64,000 bases of DNA, taken from NCBI RefSeq assembly GCF_026686735.1, contig NZ_CP113432.1, positions 3,833,001 to 3,897,000 on the forward strand, given 5' to 3'. This DNA comes from Pseudomonas triclosanedens. GTDB lineage: Bacteria; Pseudomonadota; Gammaproteobacteria; Pseudomonadales; Pseudomonadaceae. Below, in pieces: positions 16,168 to 24,885 of this stretch. The first letter of the stretch is position 1; each line of letters opens with the position of its first letter. The notes beneath the pieces are model-generated. The model was not told the DNA's origin. It saw only the letters and a list, made by a program, of their open reading frames with translations, and made no database searches. The translations under genes were made by a program, and so were the position numbers.

Positions 16168-17361
16168 ATGCTCGCCGCGCTCAAGCGTTATCCGCTACAG
16201 GTCAACCTGCTGCTCTGCGGCACCTTCCTGCTCACCCTGGGCCGGGCCATCACGCTGCCGTTCCTGGTCATCTACCTGTCGACGGCGTTCGGCCTGTCGG
16301 TCAACCATATCGGCCTGATGCTCGGCGGCGCCCTGTTCGGCGGCTCGCTGCTCAGTCTCTACGGCGGCTACCTGATCGACCGCATGCCCGGCTTCGGGCT
16401 GATCCTGGGCTTCAGCGCCTGCTTCGTCGCCGCCTTCATCGGCATGCTGGCAAGTTCGCAACTGTGGCTGTTCTTCCTGTTCCTGCTTGGCTTCAACTTC
16501 GCCTATTCGGTCACCGACGTGGTAGTGAAGACCGCCTTCGGCCGTCTGTTGGCGGCGGGCGAGCAGAGCCGCGCCTTCTCCATCCGCTATACCCTGATCA
16601 ACCTTGCCTACGCCATCGGCCCCTTCGTCGGCGCGGGGCTTGCGCACTTGAGCCAAGAACTGCCGTTCATGGTTTCGGCAACGCTCGGTACGCTTTTCCT
16701 GTTGGCCTTCCTGCGCTATGGCGACCGTGGCATGCGCCCGGCCGAGGGTGTGGCGCCGCCGTCGTTCCTGGCGGTCATGGGTGTGCTGTCGAAGGACCAC
16801 CGGCTGATGTACTTCACCATCGGCGGCGTGCTCACTGCCGTGGTGTTCGGCCAGTTCTCCGCCTACCTGTCGCAATACCTGGTGTCGACCAGCACGGCGG
16901 AATATGCCTACCAGGTGATCCAGACCCTCCTGGGAGTCAACGCAGTCACGGTGATAGCCCTGCAGTACCTGCTGGGCAAGCGCATCGACAACGAACACCT
17001 GCAACGCTGGCTGATCATCGGCCTGGGGCTGTTCCTACTGGGTATCGTCGGTTTCGGGCTGTCCCGCAATCTCGTGCACTGGGGGTTGGCGATGGCGGTG
17101 TTCACTCTCGGCGAGATCATCGTGATCCCCGCCGAGTACATGTTCATCGACCGTATCGCGCCGGCGCACCTGCGCGGCGTGTACTACGGCACGCAGAACC
17201 TGGCGAACCTCGGCGGCGCGCTGGGGCCGGTGCTGGTCGGTGTTTTCCTGACACTGCTGGCTCCGCACTGGGTGTTCGTGATGCTCGGCGGCTTCATTAT
17301 CGCCAGCGGGTTCTTCTATGTCGCCGGCGCCTCGCTGCCGGCGTCCGCACCGCGCGACTGA
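16168..17361 (+). CDS. MFS drug/metabolite transporter (DHA1-like)
   Basis: The 397-residue protein has twelve hydrophobic segments. The signature loop between segments 2 and 3 reads GGYLIDRMPG, and the symmetric second-half region contains GEIIVIPAEYMFIDRIAP. These features and the length are typical of DHA1-type proton antiporters such as YdeE or MdtH relatives. The substrate cannot be predicted. I chose the ATG at 16168 because GAGG lies six bases upstream; an in-frame ATG at 16120 gives an Arg-rich extension. Its last 46 bases overlap the 3' end of the convergent MerR gene. Confidence 0.8.
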   Translation: MLAALKRYPLQVNLLLCGTFLLTLGRAITLPFLVIYLSTAFGLSVNHIGLMLGGALFGGSLLSLYGGYLIDRMPGFGLILGFSACFVAAFIGMLASSQLWLFFLFLLGFNFAYSVTDVVVKTAFGRLLAAGEQSRAFSIRYTLINLAYAIGPFVGAGLAHLSQELPFMVSATLGTLFLLAFLRYGDRGMRPAEGVAPPSFLAVMGVLSKDHRLMYFTIGGVLTAVVFGQFSAYLSQYLVSTSTAEYAYQVIQTLLGVNAVTVIALQYLLGKRIDNEHLQRWLIIGLGLFLLGIVGFGLSRNLVHWGLAMAVFTLGEIIVIPAEYMFIDRIAPAHLRGVYYGTQNLANLGGALGPVLVGVFLTLLAPHWVFVMLGGFIIASGFFYVAGASLPASAPRD

Positions 17362-17792
17362 CGCACCACCCTGCGCGGCGCGCGGGCCCGCCCACGTGAT
17401 GCGGTGCGGATCGCCAGGTCCATCAGCCGGCGGAACTTCGGGCAGGCCAGATGATCCGGCGCCGGGCAGTCGGCGGCATGCCGCAGCCCGTCGCGGATCG
17501 CACCAAGGCGGCGAATGCTGCGATCCAGCTCGTCGGCTTTCTCCCGCAGGCGCGCACGGTCGATGGTCGGCGTCGCATTGCCGACGAAGATGGCGGCGAT
17601 GTCCTCCAGCGAAAAACCCGCCTCCCTGCCCAGCGCGATCAACGACAGGCGCGACAGCACCTCGTCGCTGAACACCCGGCGCATGCCGTTGCGGCCGATG
17701 GAGCGGATCAGCCCCTTCTCCTCGTAGAAGCGCAAGGTGGAAACCGGTAACCCCGACCAGCGCGCGACCTGGCCGATATCCATCTCTTTCAT
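17316..17792 (-). CDS. MerR-family regulator lacking SoxR iron-sulfur cysteines
   Basis: The 158-residue protein begins MDIGQVARWSGLPVSTLRFY after a three-residue leader, with EEKGLI next, the MerR winged helix. RRVFSDEVLSRLSLIALGREAGFSLEDI follows, and then a dimerisation coiled coil near 75-105. SoxR has four clustered cysteines for its 2Fe-2S cluster. Here the C-terminal part has only two (DCPAPDHLACPKF), so redox sensing by a SoxR cluster is unlikely. The ATG at 17792 was chosen because the conserved MerR start follows directly. Between it and the divergent DUF2938 gene lies a perfect SoxR-type dyad, so this regulator probably controls that gene and perhaps itself. The 3' end overlaps the MFS gene by 46 bases. 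Confidence 0.8.
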   Translation of the reverse strand: MKEMDIGQVARWSGLPVSTLRFYEEKGLIRSIGRNGMRRVFSDEVLSRLSLIALGREAGFSLEDIAAIFVGNATPTIDRARLREKADELDRSIRRLGAIRDGLRHAADCPAPDHLACPKFRRLMDLAIRTASRGRARAPRRVVRQSRGADAGSEAPAT

Positions 17793-17794
17793 GC

Positions 17795-17825
17795 TTGACC
17801 TCAAGTCGACTTGAGCTGGAAAGCT
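17795..17825 (+). promoter_or_regulatory. MerR/SoxR-type promoter with 16-bp dyad upstream of the DUF2938 gene
   Basis: The -35 element TTGACC (17795-17800) is followed by a 19-base spacer to a weak -10 (AAAGCT, 17820-17825). The spacer region carries the perfect palindrome CTCAAGTCGACTTGAG (17800-17815). This is the long-spacer geometry that MerR activators untwist, and the half-site CTCAAGT matches the known SoxR box. The dyad is also eight bases from the merR start codon, allowing autoregulation. Confidence 0.65.
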
Positions 17826-17865
17826 GTGTTGATCGGACCTCCACCATACCCTAAAGGACACTGCC

Positions 17866-18363
17866 ATGACGCCGACCGACACTCTCATCCTCCCCACCCT
17901 GGCCATCGGCATCGCCGCCACGCTGCTGATGGATGGCTGGGCCATGCTGCGCCGACGCCTGCTCGGCATGCCCTCCCTGGACTACGCGATGGTTGGCCGC
18001 TGGGTCGGCCACATGCCCCGTGGCCGCTTCCGCCATGCGGCCATCGGCAAGGCCGCCGCGGTCACTGGCGAACGTGCCCTGGGCTGGCTGGTGCACTACC
18101 TAACCGGCATCGTCTTCGCGCTGGCCTTCGTCATGCTGGCCGGCGAAAGCTGGCTGAACCGGCCGACACTGGCGCCGGCCCTGCTGTTCGGGCTCGTCAC
18201 CGTGGCGATGCCGTTCCTGCTGATGCAGCCGGCATTCGGCCTGGGCATCGCCGCGGCGAAGACCGCCGCTCCCGCCAGGGCCCGCCTGCACAGCCTGCTG
18301 ACCCACGCCGTGTTCGGCCTCGGCCTCTACCTCGGTGCACAGGCGCTGGTGGCATTGACCTGA
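17866..18363 (+). CDS. DUF2938-family membrane protein
   Basis: The 165-residue inner-membrane protein has about four hydrophobic segments. Landmarks of DUF2938 are visible: ATLLMDGWAMLRRRLLGMPS at the start, DYAMVGRWVGHMPRGRF near 40, and ERALGWLVHYLTGIVFA near 75. The function is unknown. Its promoter carries a MerR-type dyad, and the divergent MerR gene lies 73 bases away, so it is the likely target of that regulator. That pairing implies induction by a small toxic or redox-active compound, which is inference. Confidence 0.75.
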   Translation: MTPTDTLILPTLAIGIAATLLMDGWAMLRRRLLGMPSLDYAMVGRWVGHMPRGRFRHAAIGKAAAVTGERALGWLVHYLTGIVFALAFVMLAGESWLNRPTLAPALLFGLVTVAMPFLLMQPAFGLGIAAAKTAAPARARLHSLLTHAVFGLGLYLGAQALVALT

Positions 18364-18431
18364 ACCGACTGGTTCGCCGCGGTCTGCGCTAACCTACTTC
18401 CAACTCTACCCACACGCAGGAAGCTTCCAGG

Positions 18432-20120
18432 ATGAGCCGCATCGTCATCGCCGACCCACAACCCTTCATGCTCGCAGCCCTGCGCCAGCGCCTGGCGGAT
18501 GCCGGGCACGAGGTGATCGGCGAAGCCGGTGACGGGCGCCAGGCCCTGGAGCTCGTGCGGCACCAGCATCCCGACCTGCTGATCCTCGAACTGGACCTGC
18601 CACGCCTGGGCGGCATGGAACTGCTGCGGCGCCTGCACCACGACGCGCCGCAGCAGAAGGCGCTGGTCTTCACCCACCTTCCCGCGGCGCACTACCAGGG
18701 CCTGTGCCTGGAGGCCGGCGCCCGTGGCTTCGTGCACAAGGACGAACACCCCGAGGAACTGGACGATGCCGTGCGCCTGGTACTCGGCGGACGCCGGGTC
18801 TTCTCCGCGCGAACCACGCATGCCGGAACCGAGGCACCCGGCTCCGGCGAACACATCACCCCGCGCGAACTGACCGTCCTGCGCTATCTGTCCCAGGGTT
18901 ACCGGATCAAGGATATAGCCGAGGAGCTGGCGATCAGCGACCGTACCGTGAGCACCTACAAGGCACGCCTGCTGGAAAAGACCCAGACCGACTCGCTGGT
19001 CGACCTGGTGGAAGCGGCCAAGGTTCGCGGCCTGATGAACAACAGCGTGGTCGAGAACCTGGCATTGCAGCAGCCCCTGCCATCGAGCAAGGCCCAGGAC
19101 CTGGCGCGCCTGCTGGAAATCCTGCCCAGCCCGATCAGCCTCTGGAGTCGCCAGGGCGAATTGCTGGCCTGCAACCGGCACTACCTGGACGCCTACGGCA
19201 AGAGCGAGGCGCAGATGCTGGGCTCGCGCGTCTTCGATCTGGGCGTGGTGGCCGCCGAGGATTCGGCCAGGCTGCGCCGTGAGTTCCTCGACGGCGCGGC
19301 AGGCGACAAACTCTTCACGATGGTGGTGAGCGGCACCCTGCACGGCGAGCATCGCATCATCCGCCTGATCGGCGTACCGCTGCGCGAGGACGACGGCGAG
19401 TCCATCGGCGTGGTCTGCTCGTTCGTCGATATCACCGAGCACGAGCGCGACGTCGAACGCCTGCAGGAAGCCAAGGCATACCTCGACGGCATGCGCGCCT
19501 CCCGCACCCGTTATCTGCACTACAGCTTCGCCGACATGCTGGAGGAAACCCGCGCCGCCCAGCGGTCGCTGAAGATTGCCCGCGATACCCATCCGGGCGA
19601 TCGGCCCCTGGAAGACATGGCCGGCAATCTCGCGCGCATCGAGGAAAAGTTCGAAATCCTTCTCGACCTGCTGCTTCTGGAAGGCGGCAATGAGCCCAGG
19701 ATCCCGCAGCCGCTCGAATTGAACCGGCTGACCGAATCGATCCTCGTTGAAATACACCCCGGCCTCGCCTTCCAGCCGGCAGCCCATCCCCAGTACGGCT
19801 GGATCGATACTACCCGCTACCTGCACCTGATCAGGGCCCTGATGTTCGCCGTCGCCCGTTCCGGGCTGAGCCTGCGGCAGATCATCGCCAGTGCCGAGGC
19901 CCTGCACCACGGCGAAATGTCCTGGCGCCTGGCGCTGCTGGCGGAGCCGGGCCAGGACCTTCCGGCCCACCTGGCCGACCTGGAACAGCGTCCCGGCCTG
20001 CAGATCGCGAGAATGATTTGCGAGCTGCTAGGTGGCGAACTCCGGCTCGGCGACGAGAACGACCCCGACTGCGCCGGATTGATCCAGCTCAAGCTGGTGC
20101 GCAGTAGTTCCTCGCACTAG
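18432..20120 (+). CDS. Receiver-LuxR-PAS-kinase-like hybrid regulator with Glu at the phosphorylation site
   Basis: The 562-residue protein starts with a receiver domain (1-120). In NarL-type receivers the phospho-Asp lies four residues before the Pro of the xMP loop; here that position is Glu53 (LILELDLP), while Asp8, Thr81 and Lys103 are kept. A GerE/LuxR helix-turn-helix follows at 140-200 (ITPRELTVLRYLSQG, SDRTVSTYKARLLEK). A PAS domain spans about 222-335, and a histidine-kinase-like region runs to the end. That region lacks a clear phospho-His and N/G boxes (YLHYSFADMLEE; LMFAVARSG), so it is probably not an active kinase. DNA-binding plus PAS sensing in one chain, with a Glu that may mimic phosphate, suggests a phosphorylation-independent regulator. 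It lies just upstream of the TPS adhesin operon, its probable target. Confidence 0.75.
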   Translation: MSRIVIADPQPFMLAALRQRLADAGHEVIGEAGDGRQALELVRHQHPDLLILELDLPRLGGMELLRRLHHDAPQQKALVFTHLPAAHYQGLCLEAGARGFVHKDEHPEELDDAVRLVLGGRRVFSARTTHAGTEAPGSGEHITPRELTVLRYLSQGYRIKDIAEELAISDRTVSTYKARLLEKTQTDSLVDLVEAAKVRGLMNNSVVENLALQQPLPSSKAQDLARLLEILPSPISLWSRQGELLACNRHYLDAYGKSEAQMLGSRVFDLGVVAAEDSARLRREFLDGAAGDKLFTMVVSGTLHGEHRIIRLIGVPLREDDGESIGVVCSFVDITEHERDVERLQEAKAYLDGMRASRTRYLHYSFADMLEETRAAQRSLKIARDTHPGDRPLEDMAGNLARIEEKFEILLDLLLLEGGNEPRIPQPLELNRLTESILVEIHPGLAFQPAAHPQYGWIDTTRYLHLIRALMFAVARSGLSLRQIIASAEALHHGEMSWRLALLAEPGQDLPAHLADLEQRPGLQIARMICELLGGELRLGDENDPDCAGLIQLKLVRSSSSH

Positions 20121-20126
20121 TGCGAG
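20111..20126. promoter_or_regulatory. Perfect 16-bp palindrome upstream of tpsA
   Basis: CTCGCACTAGTGCGAG is fully self-complementary. It contains the stop codon of the regulator gene and lies 90 bases before the TpsA start. It could be an operator for the upstream LuxR-type protein or a small hairpin. No T run follows. Confidence 0.4.
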
Positions 20127-20215
20127 CACTACATGGCTTTCAGGCGCCCATGATGGGAGCCCCCAACCGCTGATCCGATGCTTTCCCCATAGCCCACCCG
20201 CTACGGAGAAGCATC

Positions 20216-23200
20216 ATGAAATCACCCCTCTCGGAACAACCCAACGGCAGGCGCGCGGCGGTCACCCCCGGCCGCCTGCATCTATTGTGCGTCGCCATCG
20301 CGCTGGCCAGCGCCGGGCTCTCGCTGGGCGCCCTGGCCGCCGACGCCCTGCCCCAGGGCGGCAACGTCATCTCCGGTAGCGGCAGCATCAGCCAGAGCGG
20401 CTCGGACATGACGGTGAACACCAACACCGCTCGAACCGCGATCAACTGGCAGCGCTTCAACGTCGGGCCGGACAACCGTATCACCTTCAACCAGCCCGAC
20501 GGCAAATCCGTCACTCTCAACCGCGTGATCGGCGGCGACCCGTCGAAAATCTACGGCGCGGTTACCTCCAACGGCCAACTCATCCTGGTCAACCCCAACG
20601 GCGTGTGGATCGGTCCGAAGGCGCACATCAGTTCCAGCGCCCTGGTCGCCAGCGCCGGCTTCCTCACCGAGGAGCAGGCGCGCCAGTTCGCCGAGACCGG
20701 CAAGCTGGACATCCAGCTCACCGGCAACGTCACCAACCTGGGCCGCATCACTGTGCATGACAACGGCATGGTCGCCCTGCTCGGCGCCCAGGTGAACAAC
20801 GCCGGCGTCATCCAGGCCCGCAAGGGCATGGTGCAACTGGCCACCGGCCCGCAGGCGACCCTGGACTTCCACGGTGACGGCCTGCTGAACATCGCAGTCG
20901 GCGGCACACCGGGCGAACAGGACAGTGTCAACGCCGACGTCACCGGCGGCGTGCATCACACCGGCGAGATCGACGTCGGCAACGGCGTGGTGGCGATGAG
21001 TGCGGATCGCGCGGCCAAACACCTGGATTCGGTGATCAACGTCGGCGGCAACGTCGTAGCAGACTCGGTCAGCGAACAGGGCGGCAGCATCGTCCTCGGC
21101 AACTCGGCGAAAACCAACGTCACCGGCTCGCTCAGCGCCACCGGTACCAGCGGCGGCAGCGTGAAAGTCCTTGGCGATGAGGTGAATGTCGCCGGCAGCG
21201 CCAGGATCGACGCCAGCGGCACCCAGGGTGCCGGCGGCCAGGTGCTGGTCGGCGGCAGCTTCCAGGGCCAGGGGCCGGAACAGGCGGCCAAATCCACCAA
21301 CGTCGCCCAGGGCGCGCAGCTCAAGGCCGACGGCAAGACCGATGGCGGCCAGGTGGTGGTCTGGAGCGACGGTTCCACCCACTTCGCCGGCAGCGCCAGC
21401 GCCCAGGGCGGGCAGAAAGGTGGCGTGATCGAAACCTCCGGCAAGCAACTGACCGTGGCTCCCGAAGCCCAGGTCAACGCCGGAGGTGGCCAGCAATCGG
21501 GCAAATGGCTGCTCGACCCGGAAACCGTGACCGTAACCGCCGACGGCTCCGGCGCCGGCACCGTTTCGGCCAGCGTAATCGCCGACAGCCTGAAGAGCGG
21601 CGACGTGGAGATCAACGCCAGCAAACGCATCAACGTCGACTCGGCCATCGTCGCCCAGGATGCCGGCTTCCATACCCTCAAGCTGATGGCCAACGGCACG
21701 GCGGCCCCGGTGAGTGCCTACAACGACACCGGCGACCCCTTCGCCGACGCCAAGCGCAACGACAGCGGCTCGGTCTACATCAATGCACCGATCCTGCTCA
21801 AGGACGGCCACCTGTACATCGTCGCCACCGGCGACGTGATGCTCAACAACACCACCGGCACCCAGGCCGGCGACCAGGGCTACCTGGGCCGCGCCATCAT
21901 CGACGTGGGCACCGGCACCATCTGGATCAAGACCTCCAACAGCGCCTCGGTGATCCAGCAGAGCGGCACCGCGCTGATCGGCGAGAACGTCGCGGTGGAA
22001 GGCTCCAGCGTACTGCTGGACAGCCCGCTGAACTTCGCCGGCACCCTGGCCGGCAAGGCCAGCAACGGCAAGTTCATCTACAACCAGACCTCCGCCGACG
22101 GTGTGAATACCGGGCAGGTGAAGATCACCCAGGACGGCCTGACCCAGAGCATGGACGGGGTGAAATCGGAGAACCTCTCCAAGGTCGGCGAGCAATGGGT
22201 CTGGGAACGTAACGGCACCCTCACCCACCACCTCACCATCGACGAGAAGACCGAATTCCAGTACCTGGTCTTCGAAAGCCTGGAGTACGTCAACCACAAG
22301 ACCGGCGCCCCCTTCCCCGACGACAACTCCGACTCGGACTACTGGGTGAAGTCGCTGACCTTCACCAACCCCAGCACCAACGAAGTCTGGGTCATCAGCA
22401 CCAACGCCGCCGGGCAGATCAGCGTCACCCGCAACGGCACACCCACCAACGAACTTCCGGCCGGCTTCAGCTTCAGCACCAACCAGGGGCAGGTCACTAC
22501 CTCGTCCAAAGGTTTCGGCGTTCAGGGCGGCACCGGCGACCGGAGCGGTAACGTGAACCCCGATGCGATCAACCGCAACGGCAGCACCGGTGCGTCCGAC
22601 CAACTGGTGGTCGACCTGGGTTCGTCCACCACCGCCGTCGATGCCGACCTCGAAGGCCTCTCGCACAACGGCAACCACTACGAAAGCGGCGTGATCAGTT
22701 TCCTCAGCGGCAAGGACACCAGCCAGAGCGGCGGCGTCACCCTGAAATCGCAGACCGCGCAGCTTAACGGCAAGATCGCCGACGCCGAGCGTGATTACGG
22801 CGCCGAAAACCCGGAAATGCACACCGAAGGCAGGCTGACCGCTGGCGGTTCGGAAAACAGCCAGGCAGTGAAAGGCGTGGACGACTTCGTCGACCGCCAG
22901 CTCAACCAGGACCGCTTCGCCGCCAAGGTCACCCCCAGCACCGAGGCCGACACCAGGTCGAACGTCGGCGACTACCGGGTCGACGGCAAGCTCGAAGCCA
23001 ATGACTTCGTCAACCGGCGCTACCAGGTCTCCCTGCAGTCGGGGACCCTCACGGTGAACCCTGCCCAGCTCACGGTCACCGCCGATCCCCAGGAAAAGAC
23101 CTACGGCGATGCGGACCCGAAATTCACCTACAAGGTCGACGGCCTGAAGAACGACGACACCCAGGACAAGGTGCTCAATAACGGCGCCCTGACCCGCGAC

Positions 23201-24883
23201 CCCGGCGAGAACGTCGGCCTGTACGACATCCTCCAGGGCGGTCTCGGCCTGACCAACGACCAGGGCCGCAACTACGTCCTGACCTTCGTCAAAGGCCAGC
23301 TCAGCATCACCCCCGCCAGCCTCACCCTGATCCCCGACGACACCGGCAAGGTCTATGGCGACGTCGACCCGAAACTGACCTTCGACATCAGCGGGCTGAA
23401 GAACGGCGACAGCATCGCCGACGTCATCAACGGCGGCTCCCTTACCCGTGAAGCCGGCGAAGACGTGAGGCAGGGTGGCTATGCCATCTACCAGGGCGAC
23501 CTGGGTTTGAACAGCGGCAAGGGTGCGAACTACATCCTCACCTACCAGGCAGGCACCTTCACCATCACCCCCGCCACCCTGGTGGTGAGCGCGGAAGACA
23601 AGAGCAAGGTATACGGCGAGATCGACCCTGAGCTCACCTACCGCGTCTCCGGCCTCAAGGGCAACGACACCGAAGCGAGCGTGCTCAACGGTGGCTCACT
23701 CACCCGTGAAGCCGGCGAGAACGTCAAACCCGGCGGCTACGCCATCGGCCAGGGCAGCCTGGGGCTGAACTCGCAGAACTACCTGCTGCAGTTCGAGGAC
23801 GGCACCTTCACCATCACACCGGCCACCCTGACGCTGGATGCCAACGACCACACCAAGATCTACGGCGAGGTCGACCCGAAACTGACCTACCGCCTCAGCG
23901 GCCTGAAGAACGGTGAAACTCCCGAGTCGGTCCTCAATGGCGGCAGCCTCGAACGCGCTCCCGGCGAAAACGTCGGCAACTACCGGATCGGCCAGGGCGA
24001 CCTGGGGCTGAACGGCGAGATGGGCCAGAACTACATCCTGACCTTCAACGCCGGCAAGATGGCGATCACCCCCGCTGAACTGGTGGTGACCGCCGACCAC
24101 AAGACCAAGGTGTACGGCGACGCCGATCCGGAGCTGACCTACAGCTACCACGGGTTGAAGAACGGCGATAGCGCGGCGGGCGTCCTGAACGGCGGCAGCC
24201 TGTCGCGCGAGGCTGGCGAGAACGTCAGGGCCGGAGGCTACGCCATCAACCAGGGCGACCTGCGGCTGCTCAGCGGCAACTACACCCTGGTGTTCAAGAA
24301 CGGCCAGCTCGACGTCACACCGGCACCGCTGGAAATCAGCGCCGACAACAAGAGCAAGGCACAAGGCAAGAAGGACCCGCGCCTCACCTGGAGCGCCAGC
24401 GGCCTGAAGAACGGCGATACCGCGGCCGTCGCCAAGGGCTCGCTGGTACGCGCGCCCGGCGAAGAAGAGGGTACCTACAGCATCACCCAGGGCCAGGCGT
24501 TCAGCGCCGGCGGCAACTACACCGTCACCTTCCGCGACGGCACCCTGACCATCACCGGCCCGCTCGCCCCCGTGGCCCCGGACGTACCGCTGACGCTGCC
24601 CATGACCGCGCAGTCTCCCGGCAACACTCGCTGCACCGCACTGGAATCACCGTCGGCAGCCTCCGCCAACTACTCGGTCTCCCCCGCCGTAGTGCGCAGC
24701 TACGCCGTCCAACTGGTGTGCAAACCGCGCTCCTACGAAGGCAAGACCAGCACCACGCCGGACATCAACGACGTCCTGACCTACGCCAACAGCCTGATCA
24801 AGAACGGCTACTTCGTTGTTCCGGAAGGGAACCGGAGCGTCATTCCCCACGATCTCAAGCCCACTTCCAAAGGAGGGAAATAG
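20216..24883 (+). CDS. TpsA exoprotein, CdrA-like filamentous adhesin with MBG repeats
   Basis: The 1555-residue protein has an extended signal peptide ending near ALAA (residue 42). The TPS secretion domain (~45-270) carries the diagnostic NPNG motif at 126-129. A beta-helical region follows. From about residue 951 to 1448 there are six MBG-type repeats of ~80 residues, each opening like LVVSADxKxKVYGDxDPxLTY and containing GLKNGD and GENV. Near the C-terminus, Cys1473 and Cys1502 resemble the cysteine hook that keeps HMW1 and CdrA attached to their TpsB pore. No TAAG-type LapG site was seen, so CdrA-style periplasmic cleavage is doubtful. AGGAGGG at its end serves as the ribosome site of tpsB. 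It is a surface or biofilm-matrix adhesin by family. Confidence 0.85.
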   Translation: MKSPLSEQPNGRRAAVTPGRLHLLCVAIALASAGLSLGALAADALPQGGNVISGSGSISQSGSDMTVNTNTARTAINWQRFNVGPDNRITFNQPDGKSVTLNRVIGGDPSKIYGAVTSNGQLILVNPNGVWIGPKAHISSSALVASAGFLTEEQARQFAETGKLDIQLTGNVTNLGRITVHDNGMVALLGAQVNNAGVIQARKGMVQLATGPQATLDFHGDGLLNIAVGGTPGEQDSVNADVTGGVHHTGEIDVGNGVVAMSADRAAKHLDSVINVGGNVVADSVSEQGGSIVLGNSAKTNVTGSLSATGTSGGSVKVLGDEVNVAGSARIDASGTQGAGGQVLVGGSFQGQGPEQAAKSTNVAQGAQLKADGKTDGGQVVVWSDGSTHFAGSASAQGGQKGGVIETSGKQLTVAPEAQVNAGGGQQSGKWLLDPETVTVTADGSGAGTVSASVIADSLKSGDVEINASKRINVDSAIVAQDAGFHTLKLMANGTAAPVSAYNDTGDPFADAKRNDSGSVYINAPILLKDGHLYIVATGDVMLNNTTGTQAGDQGYLGRAIIDVGTGTIWIKTSNSASVIQQSGTALIGENVAVEGSSVLLDSPLNFAGTLAGKASNGKFIYNQTSADGVNTGQVKITQDGLTQSMDGVKSENLSKVGEQWVWERNGTLTHHLTIDEKTEFQYLVFESLEYVNHKTGAPFPDDNSDSDYWVKSLTFTNPSTNEVWVISTNAAGQISVTRNGTPTNELPAGFSFSTNQGQVTTSSKGFGVQGGTGDRSGNVNPDAINRNGSTGASDQLVVDLGSSTTAVDADLEGLSHNGNHYESGVISFLSGKDTSQSGGVTLKSQTAQLNGKIADAERDYGAENPEMHTEGRLTAGGSENSQAVKGVDDFVDRQLNQDRFAAKVTPSTEADTRSNVGDYRVDGKLEANDFVNRRYQVSLQSGTLTVNPAQLTVTADPQEKTYGDADPKFTYKVDGLKNDDTQDKVLNNGALTRDPGENVGLYDILQGGLGLTNDQGRNYVLTFVKGQLSITPASLTLIPDDTGKVYGDVDPKLTFDISGLKNGDSIADVINGGSLTREAGEDVRQGGYAIYQGDLGLNSGKGANYILTYQAGTFTITPATLVVSAEDKSKVYGEIDPELTYRVSGLKGNDTEASVLNGGSLTREAGENVKPGGYAIGQGSLGLNSQNYLLQFEDGTFTITPATLTLDANDHTKIYGEVDPKLTYRLSGLKNGETPESVLNGGSLERAPGENVGNYRIGQGDLGLNGEMGQNYILTFNAGKMAITPAELVVTADHKTKVYGDADPELTYSYHGLKNGDSAAGVLNGGSLSREAGENVRAGGYAINQGDLRLLSGNYTLVFKNGQLDVTPAPLEISADNKSKAQGKKDPRLTWSASGLKNGDTAAVAKGSLVRAPGEEEGTYSITQGQAFSAGGNYTVTFRDGTLTITGPLAPVAPDVPLTLPMTAQSPGNTRCTALESPSAASANYSVSPAVVRSYAVQLVCKPRSYEGKTSTTPDINDVLTYANSLIKNGYFVVPEGNRSVIPHDLKPTSKGGK
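23068..24560 (+). repeat. Six tandem MBG-domain repeats inside tpsA
   Basis: Six units of about 240-260 bp begin near 23068, 23320, 23575, 23827, 24079 and 24331. Each encodes a variant of a ~80-residue domain with a K-x-YG-D/E-x-DP motif. The sixth is divergent (KAQGKKDPRL). Codon-level similarity between units is high, which makes copy-number change by recombination likely. Confidence 0.8.
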
Positions 24884-24885
24884 CC

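Noticed and set aside
17316..17792. Calling the MerR protein SoxR because of the SoxR-type box
   Set aside because: The four-cysteine 2Fe-2S motif is absent; only two distant cysteines are present.
20282..22822. 846-codon minus-strand frame opposite tpsA
   Set aside because: The plus strand encodes a TPS domain with signal peptide and NPNG motif. The minus frame has no signal peptide or domain.
23068..24560. Regularly spaced repeats that could suggest a CRISPR-like array
   Set aside because: The ~250-bp units are in-frame coding repeats of MBG domains inside tpsA, far too long and lacking conserved short direct repeats with unique spacers.
20216..24883. Naming the TPS exoprotein cdrA
   Set aside because: It is shorter than CdrA, lacks a visible TAAG site and has a different upstream neighbour, so only CdrA-like is justified.
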